In this document: positions 36,913 to 45,807 of the stretch, piece after piece
How the letters are laid out: each line of letters begins with the position of its first letter
Numbering within the stretch: the first letter of the stretch is position 1
Assembly (NCBI RefSeq): GCF_026240635.1
Contig: NZ_CP110848.1
Location: forward strand, 808,501 to 872,500
Length of the DNA: 64,000 nucleotides
Source: Trichothermofontia sichuanensis B231
GTDB lineage: Bacteria > Cyanobacteriota > Cyanobacteriia > B231
Direction of reading: 5' to 3'
The notes under the pieces: generated by a model
The model's database searches: none
The model's input: the letters and a program-made list of their open reading frames with translations, nothing else
Told to the model about the DNA's origin: nothing
Position numbers and translations under genes: made by a program

Positions 36913-37632
36913 CTAGGCCGACTCCGGGGTATTGTCAGCAGGGGTCGTGAGCGCATTGGCACTAGCCTGCTCCCGCTGTTCCCGTCGTTTTCGTTCAGCA
37001 GCGATCGCATCCTGCATCACGGCTTGGGCCTGAAGCATTTTTTCCAGATTACTCCGATATAGCTCTAGGTCGCGTTGGAATTTGTCTACTGGGATACCTA
37101 AAGTAGTCCCAACCTTCTCTAGGGCTTGGGCGAGGCGGGTCTCGTCCTTAGTGAGTTCCGGGTCCGCCCACTCTAGGAGCGAAAAAATGCCGATCGCAAA
37201 CAACCGGCTGTACTTAAAACGCGGATTTTCGGCAATCGCCCGCAGGAATTGTTGCAGGTCCGCGACCTCGTCCCGATGGGATTGGAGACACAACCAGTCG
37301 AGGAGTTCATCGGCTGACAGGTGCTTCGCTAAATTGCGCAAACGCTCGGCATCCTGACGGAAGCGTTCGGGATCCGCTTCCACCGATCGACACAAGGCTT
37401 GGAAAATCGATTCCTGATCTTTGGCGGGCTGATATCCCTGCATAAACCGCTCAAAGGACGTGACTACCCCCACCGCATAGACGGGATCGTACCGGAAGTC
37501 AAGGTTGACTGACAGAAGATGCATCTCCACAATCAGTTCCTCAACGACCCGCCGGTAGATCGTGTGAATTGGCCGAGTGTGTAGGCTATAGAAGCTACGT
37601 TTGGTATCGGAAACGGTGCGGACGTTGTTCAC
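36913..37632 (-). CDS. thf1: Thylakoid formation protein Thf1/Psb29
   Basis: A 239-residue Thf1/Psb29, a factor needed for normal photosystem II assembly and turnover and thought to interact with FtsH proteases. It matches throughout: TVSDTKRSFYSLHTRPIHTIYRRVVEELIVEMHLLSVN, cut here for length, then RYDPVYAVGVVTSFERFM and FKYSRLFAIGIFSLLEWA. A predicted coiled coil covers the C-terminal IAAERKRREQREQ stretch. The standard length is 210-250 residues. It is followed 97 bp downstream by the acidic-repeat gene on the same strand and is divergent from the SH3 protein. Confidence 0.95.
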   Translation of the reverse strand: MNNVRTVSDTKRSFYSLHTRPIHTIYRRVVEELIVEMHLLSVNLDFRYDPVYAVGVVTSFERFMQGYQPAKDQESIFQALCRSVEADPERFRQDAERLRNLAKHLSADELLDWLCLQSHRDEVADLQQFLRAIAENPRFKYSRLFAIGIFSLLEWADPELTKDETRLAQALEKVGTTLGIPVDKFQRDLELYRSNLEKMLQAQAVMQDAIAAERKRREQREQASANALTTPADNTPESA

Positions 37633-37791
37633 GGAAATCTGTTAGCGCCTTAAAAATCCTTTTTCCATTCTACGAGGGGTTGGACTCATTCGACGCTTCC
37701 CGATAAGACTTAATAGACTGGGCAAAAGCACGAACGGTTACCAAGTGAACGGGCTGCTGAGGAGATCAGGGGTGCAAACTTTTGAGGATGT

Positions 37792-38817
37792 ATGCGACGT
37801 CAATCGTTTGTCTGGATAGGAATGGGCTTGGCTGGTATCGTCTTGACGATCGCCCTACTGTATGGATTAGTCAGCACAACCCGGCGTTTGGTACAGGGGG
37901 AGGTAGCCATCTCTCCCCAAACCGCCTTCGCAACCACGGCCTGCGTAACGATCGTGGCTGACCCCAACCCCCCGCTGAATGTCCGGTCTAGCCTGGGCAC
38001 GAGCAGCCAAGATAACGTGGTAGGAACGCTGGCGAATGGCACGATCTTAACAGTAGAAGCGGAAGCCGAGGGCTGGCTCCACCTGAAGGCCCCTATTGCC
38101 GGTTGGGTGTACCAGGAGTTAACCGCCGTCGTTTGCCGAACCCCGATCATGCCAGCCCAACCCAACCTGCCACCCACCCCCGACCTAGGAACACTCATTT
38201 GGGCAGGGGCCAGGGAACAGTACCAAGCCGGTCGCCTTGAAGATGCGATCGCGATTCTCAAGTCAATCCCCCCGGATAGCCCCGCCTATGGCCGGATTGA
38301 AGACACGGTAACCCAATGGCGACGGGAGTGGCGACAGGCAGAGACCCAATTTAGCCAGATCCAACAGGCATTTGAGCAGGGGCAATGGTCAACGGTACTC
38401 ACGGCAGTGCCGCAGATGCCTGCTATTCGATTCTGGCGGAGCAAGGTGACCCCGATCGTCCTGACAGCGATCGCCCAACAGCAACAACCCTCTACTCCAT
38501 CAGCATTATCTCAGCCCCTGGTTTTCTCCGAGCCGCAGCGATCAGTTTCCATATCAGGATTTTTCACCGGGACTGAACTCCAGTCGTATACGTTCCAGGC
38601 CACCCAAGGCCAACAGTTGCGGATTGAAACCACTGGGCAAACCCCGCTGCCCCGGTTATTTGCCCCCGACGGTACACTCCTGACGCCACCGCTAGAGCCG
38701 CCCCCCGCCTCATGGACCGTGCGTTTACCCCAAAGCGGAACCTATCGTCTCGAACTCAGCCGCGATCGGCTTCCCTATGCCTATGCCTTTGTGATTTCCC
38801 TGGAACCGGGCGTTTAA
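37792..38817 (+). CDS. SH3-domain envelope protein with PPC-like C-terminal domain
   Basis: A 341-residue protein anchored by an N-terminal hydrophobic helix (residues 6-27). An SH3b-type module follows (about 45-110): CVTIVADPNPPLNVRSSLG, then VVGTLANGTILTVEAEAEGWLHLKAP. A short helical, TPR-like linker (about 135-200) leads to a C-terminal beta-sandwich with GTELQSYTFQATQGQQLRIE and SGTYRLELSRD, as in the bacterial pre-peptidase C-terminal (PPC) domain. It is probably periplasmic and may bind cell wall. There is no catalytic domain. The combination is common in cyanobacteria without assigned function. Confidence 0.8.
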   Translation: MRRQSFVWIGMGLAGIVLTIALLYGLVSTTRRLVQGEVAISPQTAFATTACVTIVADPNPPLNVRSSLGTSSQDNVVGTLANGTILTVEAEAEGWLHLKAPIAGWVYQELTAVVCRTPIMPAQPNLPPTPDLGTLIWAGAREQYQAGRLEDAIAILKSIPPDSPAYGRIEDTVTQWRREWRQAETQFSQIQQAFEQGQWSTVLTAVPQMPAIRFWRSKVTPIVLTAIAQQQQPSTPSALSQPLVFSEPQRSVSISGFFTGTELQSYTFQATQGQQLRIETTGQTPLPRLFAPDGTLLTPPLEPPPASWTVRLPQSGTYRLELSRDRLPYAYAFVISLEPGV

Positions 38818-38838
38818 TGAGTCCAGTCTAGTTCATGC

Positions 38839-38926
38839 GGGAGCATCTCAGTTGGGCAATAGGCGGCCCTCATCCCCCAACCCCTTCTCCCCAAAAGGAT
38901 GAGGGTTGCACAAGTGAGCTGCACCC
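38839..38926 (+). mobile_element. Family B MITE-like element, copy 3, internally deleted
   Basis: An 88-bp derivative with both ends kept (GGGAGCATCTCAGTTGGG at left, GAGCTGCACCC at right) and a shortened interior. A perfect 9-bp direct repeat AGTTCATGC flanks it (38830-38838 and 38927-38935). Confidence 0.75.
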
Positions 38927-38946
38927 AGTTCATGCTGCCTAGGGCT

Positions 38947-40575
38947 TCAGAGGGCCGCCCCCTGCTCTAGATAGGTGGCAATGGTCTGAATTCCCTGACG
39001 CAATTCCCGTTCTCCTTTGCCGGTTTGATCCACGATTGTCACAATGTAGAGGTTTCCCTGAAGCTTCAAGGCAAGGGTGGTCCCCAACGTGGCGGCAGTA
39101 CGTCCCGTTTTTTCCCCCACCCAAAGGCCGGGATTAGCAGCGAGGGCACGGATACCTAACTCCCGATCTTGCTGATTGGCCAGAGCCTGTCGCACAACCT
39201 GATGACCAGGGGAATCTCCCTGATAGATCTGTTGCATCATCCGGCTTAGCTCGTCGCTAGTCAAGGTATTTGCCTGACGACCCGGATTAGCAGGCATCCA
39301 GGATTGGCCCATCAGCTTAAAGTTCACCCGAGTGAACCGATAGCCCGCCTGCTGAAGGGATTGGTTAATCCTATCCCAGCCCAAATAATCGATGAGCTGA
39401 TTCGTCGCAATGTTGCTGCTGTGGCTCAGCATTTGTGAGAGCAATACTTGCAGCGGATAGGTTTTCCCCACTTGAATCTCTGCCGGATCTTCAGTGAAAT
39501 TTCCCGGTGTTACCCTAATGGGGGTGCCTAAGCTCACCGTGCCCTGTTGCAGTTGCTGGAGAACCGCGATCGCCACCGGGATTTTAATCAAACTCGCTGG
39601 ACTGACCACGATCGCATTCCCGCCATAGTGGCGACATTCGCCGCTCACCCGACACACTGTAATGCGCGTCTGGGGAGATAATTGGGCTTGGGCCGCGATC
39701 GTCCGCAGAAAGCCTGACTGCAAAAGTTCACTCCGATACCGGGCCACATCCAGGTTATGGCGATATTCCTCATATTTCCGCAGGACCTGTTGCCGACGCT
39801 TCGACTCCGCTGGGATCTGGCGCAGATGGGCCAGCGCACTTTGCCAATAGGTCTTGGCACGATACCACGTGCTCAGGGTAGGCTGACGGAGATTGCCCAA
39901 CATGGCCGCCTGGCTCGCAAAGTGGATTGCTTGCTGCCATTGCTGAGTTGCCCAGACCTCCGCTTGTACCTGTAACTCCAGCGTAGCCAGCGCCTGAATC
40001 CGTCCCACCACATCGCCGGTCCTAACGGTTGACGTGTCCGATGGCTGCAATACCAAGCTCGTTAGCCAGGTTTGTCCCTGCTCCAGCAGTTCGGCCTGCA
40101 GGCGCGATCGTTGCTGCTCAAAACGGCGTAATTGAACTGGATCGAGCCTCACGGCTGAGTCGAGAGGCGGAGTCACCTGGACTAACGGGCGATCGGGAGG
40201 ACGGGGATGGGCAGCCTGCCGTCTGCGTGCTGTATCTGGACAGGGAAACGGCTGGTCCTTCATGCTCACCCCTGTTGGCGCCAAGTGTGGGCAGGGAAAA
40301 CGACTTGAAACGTGCCGTCTTTGTGCACCAAACTGGGTTGCCAGGATGGCATCGGATGGCAGGGAGTGGACGGAGCGCGATCGCGGCTCTGGAGTGGTCG
40401 CAGGCCGGGGGATAGCCACCAAAACCCAAACGCCTAAAGCGTGACCTACGATAAAAACCACCCAGGGACCATATCCGTTGAACGGTCTACGCCTTGGCCC
40501 GATCAGCTCACGATGCCCAGGGTATCCTCTGCCCCAGGCAAAACGATACCCAAGCCAGCGAAGCCACCCTTTCAT
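38947..40575 (-). CDS. Class A beta-lactamase-fold serine hydrolase
   Basis: A 542-residue protein. The N-terminal ~250 residues are Arg/Pro-rich, with one hydrophobic segment (WVVFIVGHALGVWVLVAI near 40-57) and a helical linker. The C-terminal ~270 residues have the active-site motifs of class A beta-lactamase and PBP-like enzymes in order: SxxK as SLIK, SxN in SHSSNIATNQLI, and KTG in VGEKTGRTAA. It may be a peptidoglycan-active enzyme or a lactamase-like hydrolase. Cyanobacteria often have several such proteins, and resistance should not be assumed. It is probably membrane-anchored and periplasmic. Confidence 0.85.
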   Translation of the reverse strand: MKGWLRWLGYRFAWGRGYPGHRELIGPRRRPFNGYGPWVVFIVGHALGVWVLVAIPRPATTPEPRSRSVHSLPSDAILATQFGAQRRHVSSRFPCPHLAPTGVSMKDQPFPCPDTARRRQAAHPRPPDRPLVQVTPPLDSAVRLDPVQLRRFEQQRSRLQAELLEQGQTWLTSLVLQPSDTSTVRTGDVVGRIQALATLELQVQAEVWATQQWQQAIHFASQAAMLGNLRQPTLSTWYRAKTYWQSALAHLRQIPAESKRRQQVLRKYEEYRHNLDVARYRSELLQSGFLRTIAAQAQLSPQTRITVCRVSGECRHYGGNAIVVSPASLIKIPVAIAVLQQLQQGTVSLGTPIRVTPGNFTEDPAEIQVGKTYPLQVLLSQMLSHSSNIATNQLIDYLGWDRINQSLQQAGYRFTRVNFKLMGQSWMPANPGRQANTLTSDELSRMMQQIYQGDSPGHQVVRQALANQQDRELGIRALAANPGLWVGEKTGRTAATLGTTLALKLQGNLYIVTIVDQTGKGERELRQGIQTIATYLEQGAAL

Positions 40576-40714
40576 GCCTTCCTCCTGCCACTGTTATTAG
40601 GCCAATGGCAACCTGCTTGCGTCTTGATCTTGCCAAAGATGACTGACTTGTCAAGGCGCTGGGGGGTAGCTCCACTGGGCGCATCCGGCTTTTGTAACCC
40701 TCACCCTTGTATCT

Positions 40715-40816
40715 TATAGTTATTGCAGATTAGAAAGAGATATCTAAGCCCCTCTCCCAGAGCGGGAGAGGGGTTGGGGGGAGGGTGCTGTTTCAGCCTA
40801 AATGGCAATGACTATA
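40715..40816 (-). mobile_element. Family A MITE-like element, copy 2
   Basis: 102 bp from TATAGTTATTGCAGATTAG to the inverted TATAGTCATTGCCATTTAGGCTGAAACA end. Interior palindrome CCCCTCTCCC-agagc-GGGAGAGGGG. The rest of 40576-40952 holds no recognisable gene. Confidence 0.8.
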
Positions 40817-40952
40817 AAAGCGGACGCTGCCGTTGCGCGATCGCGATCGTCCGCGCCGCATCGCCACCGGCGAATCGGGTTGCCCGTTGTCCCCAACTTA
40901 AGCCGATCAAACAGGGTAAGCTTGAAAACGTCACCGTTTATCCTGATCAGCC

Positions 40953-41402
40953 TTGCTTGTCTCGTTACCCAACTCTCGCCTTCGCATCTTTGTGTATGGC
41001 ACCCTCAAACCGGGTGAGGTCAACTATGACTACCTTCAGGGCCAAACCTTCTCCATCTGCGATGCGTTCACTCGGGGATACCTCTACTACTTACCAACCC
41101 TGGGCTACCCAGCGCTAATTCCGGGTAAGGGTACCGTGTATGGAACCTTGTTGCATTTTATTGGTATCGATATACTGGCTCATCTGGATGCCTTGGAAGG
41201 GTATAGCCCCGATCGCCCAGCCGTGGACAATGAATACCAGCGGCAACAACTAGAGGTCTATGGCCTAGATGGCAAATCCTTGGGGCGAGCCTGGGGGTAC
41301 GTGATGGTACCTGAGCAAGTTGAACGTCTAGGGGGAATTTTCCTGCCTGCGGGATGGTGGAGTGGTCGCGGGACAAAGATAGATAGTCTCTCTAGTAGAT
41401 AG
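40953..41402 (+). CDS. Gamma-glutamylcyclotransferase-like protein
   Basis: A 149-residue protein of the GGCT/AIG2-like fold, with the substrate-binding YGTLKPGEVNY loop near the N-terminus and a Glu in HLDALEGYSPDRPAV at the catalytic position. It could cyclise gamma-glutamyl amines or peptides, but many family members are uncharacterised. An in-frame stop at about 40944 leaves TTG at 40953 as the only start that precedes the motif, and no ATG is available. A family A repeat lies 136 bp upstream. Confidence 0.78.
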   Translation: MLVSLPNSRLRIFVYGTLKPGEVNYDYLQGQTFSICDAFTRGYLYYLPTLGYPALIPGKGTVYGTLLHFIGIDILAHLDALEGYSPDRPAVDNEYQRQQLEVYGLDGKSLGRAWGYVMVPEQVERLGGIFLPAGWWSGRGTKIDSLSSR

Positions 41403-41484
41403 GCCCTCTAGCCACCCATAAATCACCGGCGACTGATTAGGCACTCATTCTGCCCTAACAAGCGGCATCAAGCGGCATCAAAAA

Positions 41485-41599
41485 AAAGGGCATTGAGCAA
41501 GTTAACAGGGGCCTGGATGATGACTCACACCTTTAACTACTAATAATTTGCATCTAAGCTGTATCCAAGCATCCTAGATTTACTCGCTAAATGCCCTTT
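41485..41599. repeat. 115-bp inverted-repeat unit
   Basis: AAAGGGCATTGAGCAAGT (41485-41502) and ACTCGCTAAATGCCCTTT (41582-41599) are inverted complements at 16 of 18 positions, around an AT-rich 79-bp centre. It lies in the 647-bp gap 41403-42049 and has no coding potential. It may be another short non-autonomous element, though no target duplication is evident. Confidence 0.55.
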
Positions 41600-41763
41600 C
41601 AGGATTTGGTTTTGAGAGGAGAACACACTATTTACTTTAGCATTATTGAGAAAATATATCAATAAGATTCTAAAAAAGGGGGTGGCTCAATGGCTCTAGC
41701 GAGTGCGATCGGGTGGGTAGGCTGGGTGGTTCCGAGGGGTACCCAGAGAGTAGCCGGCAAAAA

Positions 41764-41780
41764 GGGGCGCAACGCGCCCC
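41764..41780. repeat. GC-rich perfect hairpin
   Basis: GGGGCGC-AAC-GCGCCCC, a 7-bp perfect stem with a 3-nt loop. It has the same GC core style as the hairpin at 62089-62133 but lacks its arms. Confidence 0.6.
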
Positions 41781-41837
41781 ACCGGATTAGGCTCGATGGC
41801 CGGTTGATTTGGGAAGGTTTGGATCTGGACCCGACCG

Positions 41838-41933
41838 GCAGCCCTCATCCCCCAACCCCTTCTCCCACAAGGGGCAAAGGCAACCCTCACCCTCAATCCC
41901 TCTCCAGCGCTGGGAGAGGGAGAGGGCCGTACC
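41838..41933 (+). repeat. C-rich repeat fragment related to families B/D
   Basis: Contains CCCTCATCCCCCAACCCC and CCCTCACCCTCAATCCC blocks and a CTCTCC-agcgctgg-GAGAGG hairpin, as in the other spacers. The ends are not clear. Confidence 0.5.
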
Positions 41934-41960
41934 CGTGGGCTGCAGCCGGCCTAACCCAGG

Positions 41961-42009
41961 TAAAACTGTACTTTATGATTGTACTTTATGATTAAGGTGA
42001 AGGCTGTAA
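41961..42009 (+). repeat. TAAAACTGTACTTTATGAT repeat, copy 1
   Basis: Shares about 38 bp with the minus strand of 54651-54690 (TAAAACTGTACTTTATGATT, then AAGGT(G/A)AAGGCTGTAA). This copy has a tandem duplication of the 13-mer TGTACTTTATGAT. Confidence 0.7.
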
Positions 42010-42049
42010 TTGGCAATCACCCAGAGTCGAGATCCTGGGACGATCGCGC

Positions 42050-43255
42050 CTAGGCATCATCTAGGGCTGCGATACCGGGGAGCACTTTACCTTCGAGGAG
42101 TTCCAGACTGGCCCCGCCCCCGGTCGAAATGTGGCTCATTTGCGCCGCCAACCCTACCTTTTCCACCGCGGCGACCGAGTCACCGCCGCCGATGATGGTA
42201 GTTGCACCTTTTTGGGTTAGATCCCCCAGGGTACGGGCGATCGCTTCCGTGCCAGCCGCGAACTTATCGAACTCAAACACGCCCATCGGCCCGTTCCAGA
42301 TCACCGTCTTACAATCGGCTAGGGCCTCTTGGAAGGCTTTCACTGAGTCTGGGCCAATATCCAGGCCCATCCAGCCGTCAGGAATGGCATCAATGCTGAC
42401 GGTTTGGGCATTAGCATCGGCGGCGAAGTTATCGGCAACGACGACATCCGTCGGCAGTAGCAGCGTGACCCCCCGCTCCTGAGCCTTGGCTTCGAGCGAT
42501 CGGGCCAGTTCCAACTTGTCTTCTTCAACCAAAGACTTACCGACGCTGAGGCCACGGGCCTTGTAGAAGGTGAAGATCATTCCCCCACCCAGCAGCAGCT
42601 TGTCGCACTTCTCCAGGAGGGTTTCGATCACGCCGATCTTGCTGGAGACTTTGGACCCCCCAATGATTGCAGCTAGAGGGCGTTGGGGATTTTCGATCGC
42701 CGCTTGCAGGTATTGCAATTCTTTCTCAACCAGGAGACCAGCCACACAGGGACTCAGGTAGTGGGTCACCCCCTCCGTCGAAGCATGGGCACGGTGGGCT
42801 GCCCCAAAGGCATCGTTGACGTAGAGATCGGCAAGCGAGGCCAGTTGCTTGGCAAACTCAGGATCATTTTTTTCCTCTTCCGCATGGAAGCGCACATTCT
42901 CCAGTAGCAGCACTTGGCCACTGTGCATGGCCGCTACCTTAGCCGCCACCTCGGGACCAATGCAGTCATCGGTTTTGGTCACCGGTTGACCCAATAGCTC
43001 GGCAAGGCGGGCTGCCACGGGGGTTAACCGCATTTTTTCATTCACCTGTCCTTTGGGACGCCCAAAGTGGCTGGCCAAAATCACCTTGGCACCCTGACGG
43101 ATCAGGGTTTGGATCGTGGGTAGGGCTGCCCGAATCCGTGTGTCATCGGTGATCGCCAATTGGTCATCCAAGGGCACATTGAAGTCAACCCGGACCAGAA
43201 CGCGCTTCCCGGCTAAATTTGAGGCGGTTAAACTAGCTACAGTTTTTTTGGGCAC
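42050..43255 (-). CDS. pgk: Phosphoglycerate kinase
   Basis: A 401-residue full-length PGK acting in glycolysis and the Calvin-Benson cycle. The N-terminal substrate loop [22 protein letters not shown], the [10 protein letters not shown] stretch, [13 protein letters not shown] and the C-terminal nucleotide-binding [15 protein letters not shown] are all present. The ATG at 43255 is the natural start. It is divergent from the universal stress protein gene. Confidence 0.98.
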   Translation of the reverse strand: MPKKTVASLTASNLAGKRVLVRVDFNVPLDDQLAITDDTRIRAALPTIQTLIRQGAKVILASHFGRPKGQVNEKMRLTPVAARLAELLGQPVTKTDDCIGPEVAAKVAAMHSGQVLLLENVRFHAEEEKNDPEFAKQLASLADLYVNDAFGAAHRAHASTEGVTHYLSPCVAGLLVEKELQYLQAAIENPQRPLAAIIGGSKVSSKIGVIETLLEKCDKLLLGGGMIFTFYKARGLSVGKSLVEEDKLELARSLEAKAQERGVTLLLPTDVVVADNFAADANAQTVSIDAIPDGWMGLDIGPDSVKAFQEALADCKTVIWNGPMGVFEFDKFAAGTEAIARTLGDLTQKGATTIIGGGDSVAAVEKVGLAAQMSHISTGGGASLELLEGKVLPGIAALDDA

Positions 43256-43446
43256 AGCGTGACTCTCCTAAATGTCGTCTTTGTGTTTATTGTCCAATAG
43301 ATCGGCCTCACGATCGGCCTCTTTCCAGCAATCTTGGGACACAGGAGCACGCAAATGCGAGACTAAAAGAGAGAGGAGTGTCTGGCCTGTTATCTGAAAC
43401 GCCATCCCACTTCTATGCGAACTTCGTTATTTCGGAGGGGCGTGCG

Positions 43447-43863
43447 ATGTTCAAAACTGTGTTGTTCCCGATTGATCAAAGCCGTGAGTCCCGTGAAGCT
43501 GCGGGGACGGTGGCGGATATCGTCAAGACCTATGGCAGCAAGCTGTTACTACTCTCAGTGGTTGAGGAGCCACCGGCAGGGGCACCCCCCCGTGCGGGGG
43601 ATGAGGTGATGTCCTCGCCGGCGGCGATCGCCGAACTCCTAGAAGAGGCTCAAACCTTTTTCTCCCAGTTGGATATTCAGACCGAGGCCGTTGAGCGACA
43701 GGGCCAACCTGCCTTTGTGATTTGTGACGTGGCAGATGAGATGAATGTGGATTTAATTGTCATGGGATGTCGGGGTTTGGGTCTAACCGAGGAGGGGGCT
43801 GCTGAGAGCGTGACCTATCGGGTTATCAATCTATCCCCCTGTCCAGTTTTGATTGTTCCCTAG
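43447..43863 (+). CDS. Universal stress protein
   Basis: A 138-residue UspA-fold protein. It opens MFKTVLFPIDQSRESREA and has the ATP-binding pattern VMGCRGLGLTEEGAAESVTYRV, ending CPVLIVP. This is the G-2x-G-9x-G(S/T)-like loop, but with changed spacing. It should be a cytoplasmic stress-linked nucleotide-binding protein. The ATG at 43447 has GGAGG 9 bases upstream, so the extra 23 codons from 43378 are unlikely. It converges on the cyclase gene with a 5-bp gap. Confidence 0.88.
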   Translation: MFKTVLFPIDQSRESREAAGTVADIVKTYGSKLLLLSVVEEPPAGAPPRAGDEVMSSPAAIAELLEEAQTFFSQLDIQTEAVERQGQPAFVICDVADEMNVDLIVMGCRGLGLTEEGAAESVTYRVINLSPCPVLIVP

Positions 43864-43868
43864 GCGAG

Positions 43869-45470
43869 TTAACGGGGAATTTTAATTTGCTGCCAGGGCA
43901 GGCGGTAAAGCTGAAGGGGCAGAGTCTTCCCCTTCACGAAAATTGCTGGGATTTTTTCGATCGCCAACTTCATCCCACTCATCATCAGGCGATCATAGGT
44001 AGATTGGGAGATAAGAATTTCACCAGCTTTAGCTGCATTGCAAATCCGGCTAGTGACGTTCATCGTATCGCCAATGTGGGCATATTGAATCAACTGCGGC
44101 GACCCGATATTGCCAGCCGCAACGGGTCCCGTATTCAGACCGATATGGATGTGCATTTGTAAGTTCCGTTTTTGTAACCATTGTTGGTTCAGGCGTGTCA
44201 TCGCCCATTGCATCTCGATCGCGGCCCAGACAGCCCGTTGCACATCATCCTCATGGGGATAGGGCGATCCCCACACTGCCAACAGGGCATCAGCAATATA
44301 CTTTTCCAGGGTGCCTTCGTAGCGAAAGACAATATCTTCAACCATTACCTTGAAATACTCATTGAGCATTTCTAGAACCTGATAGGGTTCCATTGTCGAG
44401 GAGAGTTCTGTATAGCCACTAATATCTGAAAAGAGGGCTGTCACCTCAGTTTCAATAATGGGCAGATCTCCGTTTTCCTCAATAATGCGTTTGCTCACCG
44501 CCTGGGGGAAAAATCGTTCTAGTTTGGCCCGTTTAACCGCCTCTGCCTGCATGGTTTGGTAGAGGGTAGCATTATCGATCGCGATCGCTGCCTGATTGGC
44601 TAGGGCCGTCAGGAACTCTAGGTCATCTCCTGAATACACATCGGCAATGGAAAGGTTATCAACATAGAGAACCCCCAGCACGCGATCGCGCGGCTTCAAA
44701 GGCGTGCACATCGAGGCATGGATCGATTGGTTCATGATTGAAAACGAGTCCAGGAAGCGCTCATCAGTCTTGGCGTCCGAGGTGAGAATAGCATCCCCCT
44801 TTTCGCAAACCATTTCTACAATTTGTCGGCTATAGAACTGATTCTCTGTTGGTACATTCGGACGCATCTTAACCGCTTTCTCTTCCAAAACACCCGTCTC
44901 AGGATTCACCAACAGGAGCACGGCGCGATCGATATCCATAATTTGGAAGAGCAGCTCCAGAATCTTTTCTGGTAAATGCTCAAACGCCTCTGGATTGGAG
45001 AGTTGCTTACTAACCTCTAGTAAGATTTTTAGCTTATCGACAGCCTGTTGTGATTGATCCTGTTGGCGGAGACGGAGAATCGATCCCTGGTAGTCAAAAA
45101 TGCCGGAATGAACCAGATCCCTCATGGTAAAGCGGGTTTCATCTGGTGAGACCTGGTGCAGAATCGACACATCGGGACGATGTTCAAACCGAAACACTTC
45201 ACTACCACAGTGGATAATATCCCCGCTTTTAAGTTCGGTCTGGGTGATTTTAAGATCATTAACATAGGTGCCATTACTGCTGTGGCGATCGGTAATGACA
45301 ACGCGTTCATCATTAATGATAATTCCAGCATGATGGCGCGACATTCCTCGTGCATCATTGGGGAGCACAATGCTATTGTCCTGCTCGCGACCAATCGTAT
45401 TAAAACCAAAGCGTAGGACATAGGTCTTTTCCTGGGGTGTTCCTGGGTTATGGATCAACAGGTAGGGCAT
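43869..45470 (-). CDS. FHA-GAF class III adenylate/guanylate cyclase
   Basis: A 533-residue soluble signalling enzyme with an FHA domain at residues ~20-90 (FNTIGREQDNSIVLP, SRHHAGI and DRHSSNGTYVND motifs that bind phospho-Thr). A GAF domain covers ~165-310 and a class III cyclase domain ~335-525. Metal-binding Asp residues are in LFSDISGYTEL and in the EKYIADALLAVWG segment, and the late motif is AHIGDTMNVTSRICN. The FHA head suggests input from Ser/Thr kinases, and one such gene lies 337 bp upstream on the same strand. ATP rather than GTP as substrate is likely but not proven. Confidence 0.92.
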   Translation of the reverse strand: MPYLLIHNPGTPQEKTYVLRFGFNTIGREQDNSIVLPNDARGMSRHHAGIIINDERVVITDRHSSNGTYVNDLKITQTELKSGDIIHCGSEVFRFEHRPDVSILHQVSPDETRFTMRDLVHSGIFDYQGSILRLRQQDQSQQAVDKLKILLEVSKQLSNPEAFEHLPEKILELLFQIMDIDRAVLLLVNPETGVLEEKAVKMRPNVPTENQFYSRQIVEMVCEKGDAILTSDAKTDERFLDSFSIMNQSIHASMCTPLKPRDRVLGVLYVDNLSIADVYSGDDLEFLTALANQAAIAIDNATLYQTMQAEAVKRAKLERFFPQAVSKRIIEENGDLPIIETEVTALFSDISGYTELSSTMEPYQVLEMLNEYFKVMVEDIVFRYEGTLEKYIADALLAVWGSPYPHEDDVQRAVWAAIEMQWAMTRLNQQWLQKRNLQMHIHIGLNTGPVAAGNIGSPQLIQYAHIGDTMNVTSRICNAAKAGEILISQSTYDRLMMSGMKLAIEKIPAIFVKGKTLPLQLYRLPWQQIKIPR

Positions 45471-45653
45471 CAGTTCCCCTCAGACATAAATGTTTGATTG
45501 TTTTATCACTAGCACGCACAAGGCACCCTTGACCTGCATTTAGGCTAGCAGCTTTGTGTTGCGACTGGCAGAGTTGGCTTCGCAGAGCCGGCTGAGTGGG
45601 CCGGATTTTTCTGTTCTAACATACGCTTCGGAGAGAGAGCCGGTCTGGATACC

Positions 45654-45761
45654 CTGATTAACTGACAAAACTCGGACTGCCCTCACCCCCAAGCCCTCTT
45701 CCACAGGGGGTGAGGGCTTGGGGGTGAGGGGGCTGTTTCAGTCTCAATTGAAATGACTATA
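45654..45761 (-). repeat. Family D module fused to a degraded family A copy
   Basis: The plus-strand start CTGATTAACTGACAAAACTCGGACTG resembles family D. The right end, TCAATTGAAATGACTATA, is the inner and terminal part of a minus-strand family A element. Between them, a 19-bp perfect inverted repeat (45680-45698 with 45712-45730, CCCTCACCCCCAAGCCCTC) could terminate transcription of the upstream kinase gene. Confidence 0.6.
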
Positions 45762-45807
45762 GCTGGATACCAGTCGCCAGCTAAGTTTTTGCACTAGGGC
45801 ACACGTC

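Noticed and set aside
38947-40575. Antibiotic-resistance beta-lactamase
   Set aside because: The SxxK, SxN and KTG motifs also fit peptidoglycan enzymes and cyanobacterial lactamase-like proteins; the long N-terminal region and chromosomal setting give no sign of acquired resistance.
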